The translations under genes and the position numbers were made by a program. DNA of 12,500 nucleotides from Botryococcus braunii (Eukaryota; Chlorophyta; Trebouxiophyceae), in NCBI GenBank assembly GCA_002005505.1, contig KV908437.1:394585-407084 (forward strand), read 5' to 3'. The notes under the pieces were generated by a model. That model was not told where the DNA came from, did no database searches, and saw only the letters and a list, made by a program, of their open reading frames with translations. This document shows, piece after piece, positions 11,872 to 12,500 of the stretch (the stretch's first letter is position 1; each line of letters starts with the position of its first letter).

Positions 11872-11932
11872 GGATGGGGGTGGGTGGGTATTGCACATTC
11901 GTGCATGACAGACAGAGAGAGCTGGAGGGTGG

Positions 11933-12013
<81 letters not shown>

Positions 12014-12027
12014 CGTGTCGGGGGGTC

Positions 12028-12090
<63 letters not shown>
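11933..12090. repeat. Two (GT)n tracts
   Basis: (GT)n at about 11933-12010 and 12030-12085 are separated by GCGTGCGTGTCGGGGGGTC; the second ends in a short GC alternation. A C run at about 12147-12156 and a G run at about 12172-12185 follow and could pair. Confidence 0.96.
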
Positions 12091-12096
<6 letters not shown>

Positions 12097-12199
12097 TTAT
12101 GTGAGTGGGGTGAGCGTGCACATGCACCTGCGGGGGGTGCGCCAGCCCCCCCCCCCTGTGTGTGTATGTGTGGGGGGGGGGGGGGCGCCCCATGCAACC

Positions 12200-12500
12200 T
12201 CCAACGCTCCTTATAAATCCCACGTGTTGCATGCTATTAAGATTATGCTGTAACATTAACATGTACATTCAGCAGTGCCGGCATAACGTATTTCTGATCG
12301 GGCCCATGTACGCTATTTTGCTAACATAGGTGTAAGTAGGCGATCTAGCGGAGAACGTAGCAGTGCAAAAAGGACCTTAACATGCAATGCCACTCAACTC
12401 TGGCTCTGCGCGTTCTCTTCCTTGTGAGTGACATGTTTGCCAAGGGGTATGCATCGACAAATACTTCCCACTTCAGGTGGGCGTTAACATGTCAAACGTG
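12200..12500. other. No gene seen
   Basis: Mixed-composition sequence to the window edge without a recognisable exon, RNA gene or repeat. Confidence 0.4.

Overview
The window looks like nuclear DNA of a photosynthetic, intron-rich eukaryote, most likely a green alga; the species cannot be told from the sequence. The reasons are: two recognisable eukaryotic genes cut into small exons by GT-AG introns; one of them is tocopherol cyclase, an enzyme of plastid vitamin E synthesis; a nuclear-type tRNA-Leu; and very heavy dinucleotide and poly-G/C microsatellite content. There is no bacterial operon structure. Most long open frames are artefacts of (CA)n, (CT)n and homopolymer tracts.

Layout. 1-2978: the 5' and middle part of a tocopherol cyclase gene (VTE1) on the minus strand. 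Four exons are readable (2829-2978, 2320-2559, 1661-1718, 429-589). Its 3' part lies beyond the left edge. 2979-3921: no assignable gene. 3922-4004: tRNA-Leu(UAA)-like gene, plus strand. 4005-5320: intergenic, with palindromic direct repeats at 4430-4554 and one unrecognised short ORF. 5321-6364: protein-like minus-strand segments broken across frames, probably a decayed gene. 6641-6957: a 21-bp minisatellite that reads as a heptapeptide repeat. 7142-10612: a PQ-loop lysosomal/vacuolar amino-acid transporter gene of the SLC66A1 (PQLC2)/Ypq clade on the minus strand. It could be reassembled from six exons scattered among microsatellites. 10613-12500: no gene seen, two good foldback structures and another microsatellite cluster.

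The two genes share orientation and intron character but no known pathway: VTE1 acts in plastids, the PQ-loop protein in the vacuole/lysosome membrane. The main points for a second look are the transporter gene's exon structure, its Ser-Gln in place of the second Pro-Gln motif, and the complementary compound microsatellites in the two introns on either side of its exon 4. All exon joins are inferred by eye from splice dinucleotides, phase and family motifs, with no alignment or transcript data.
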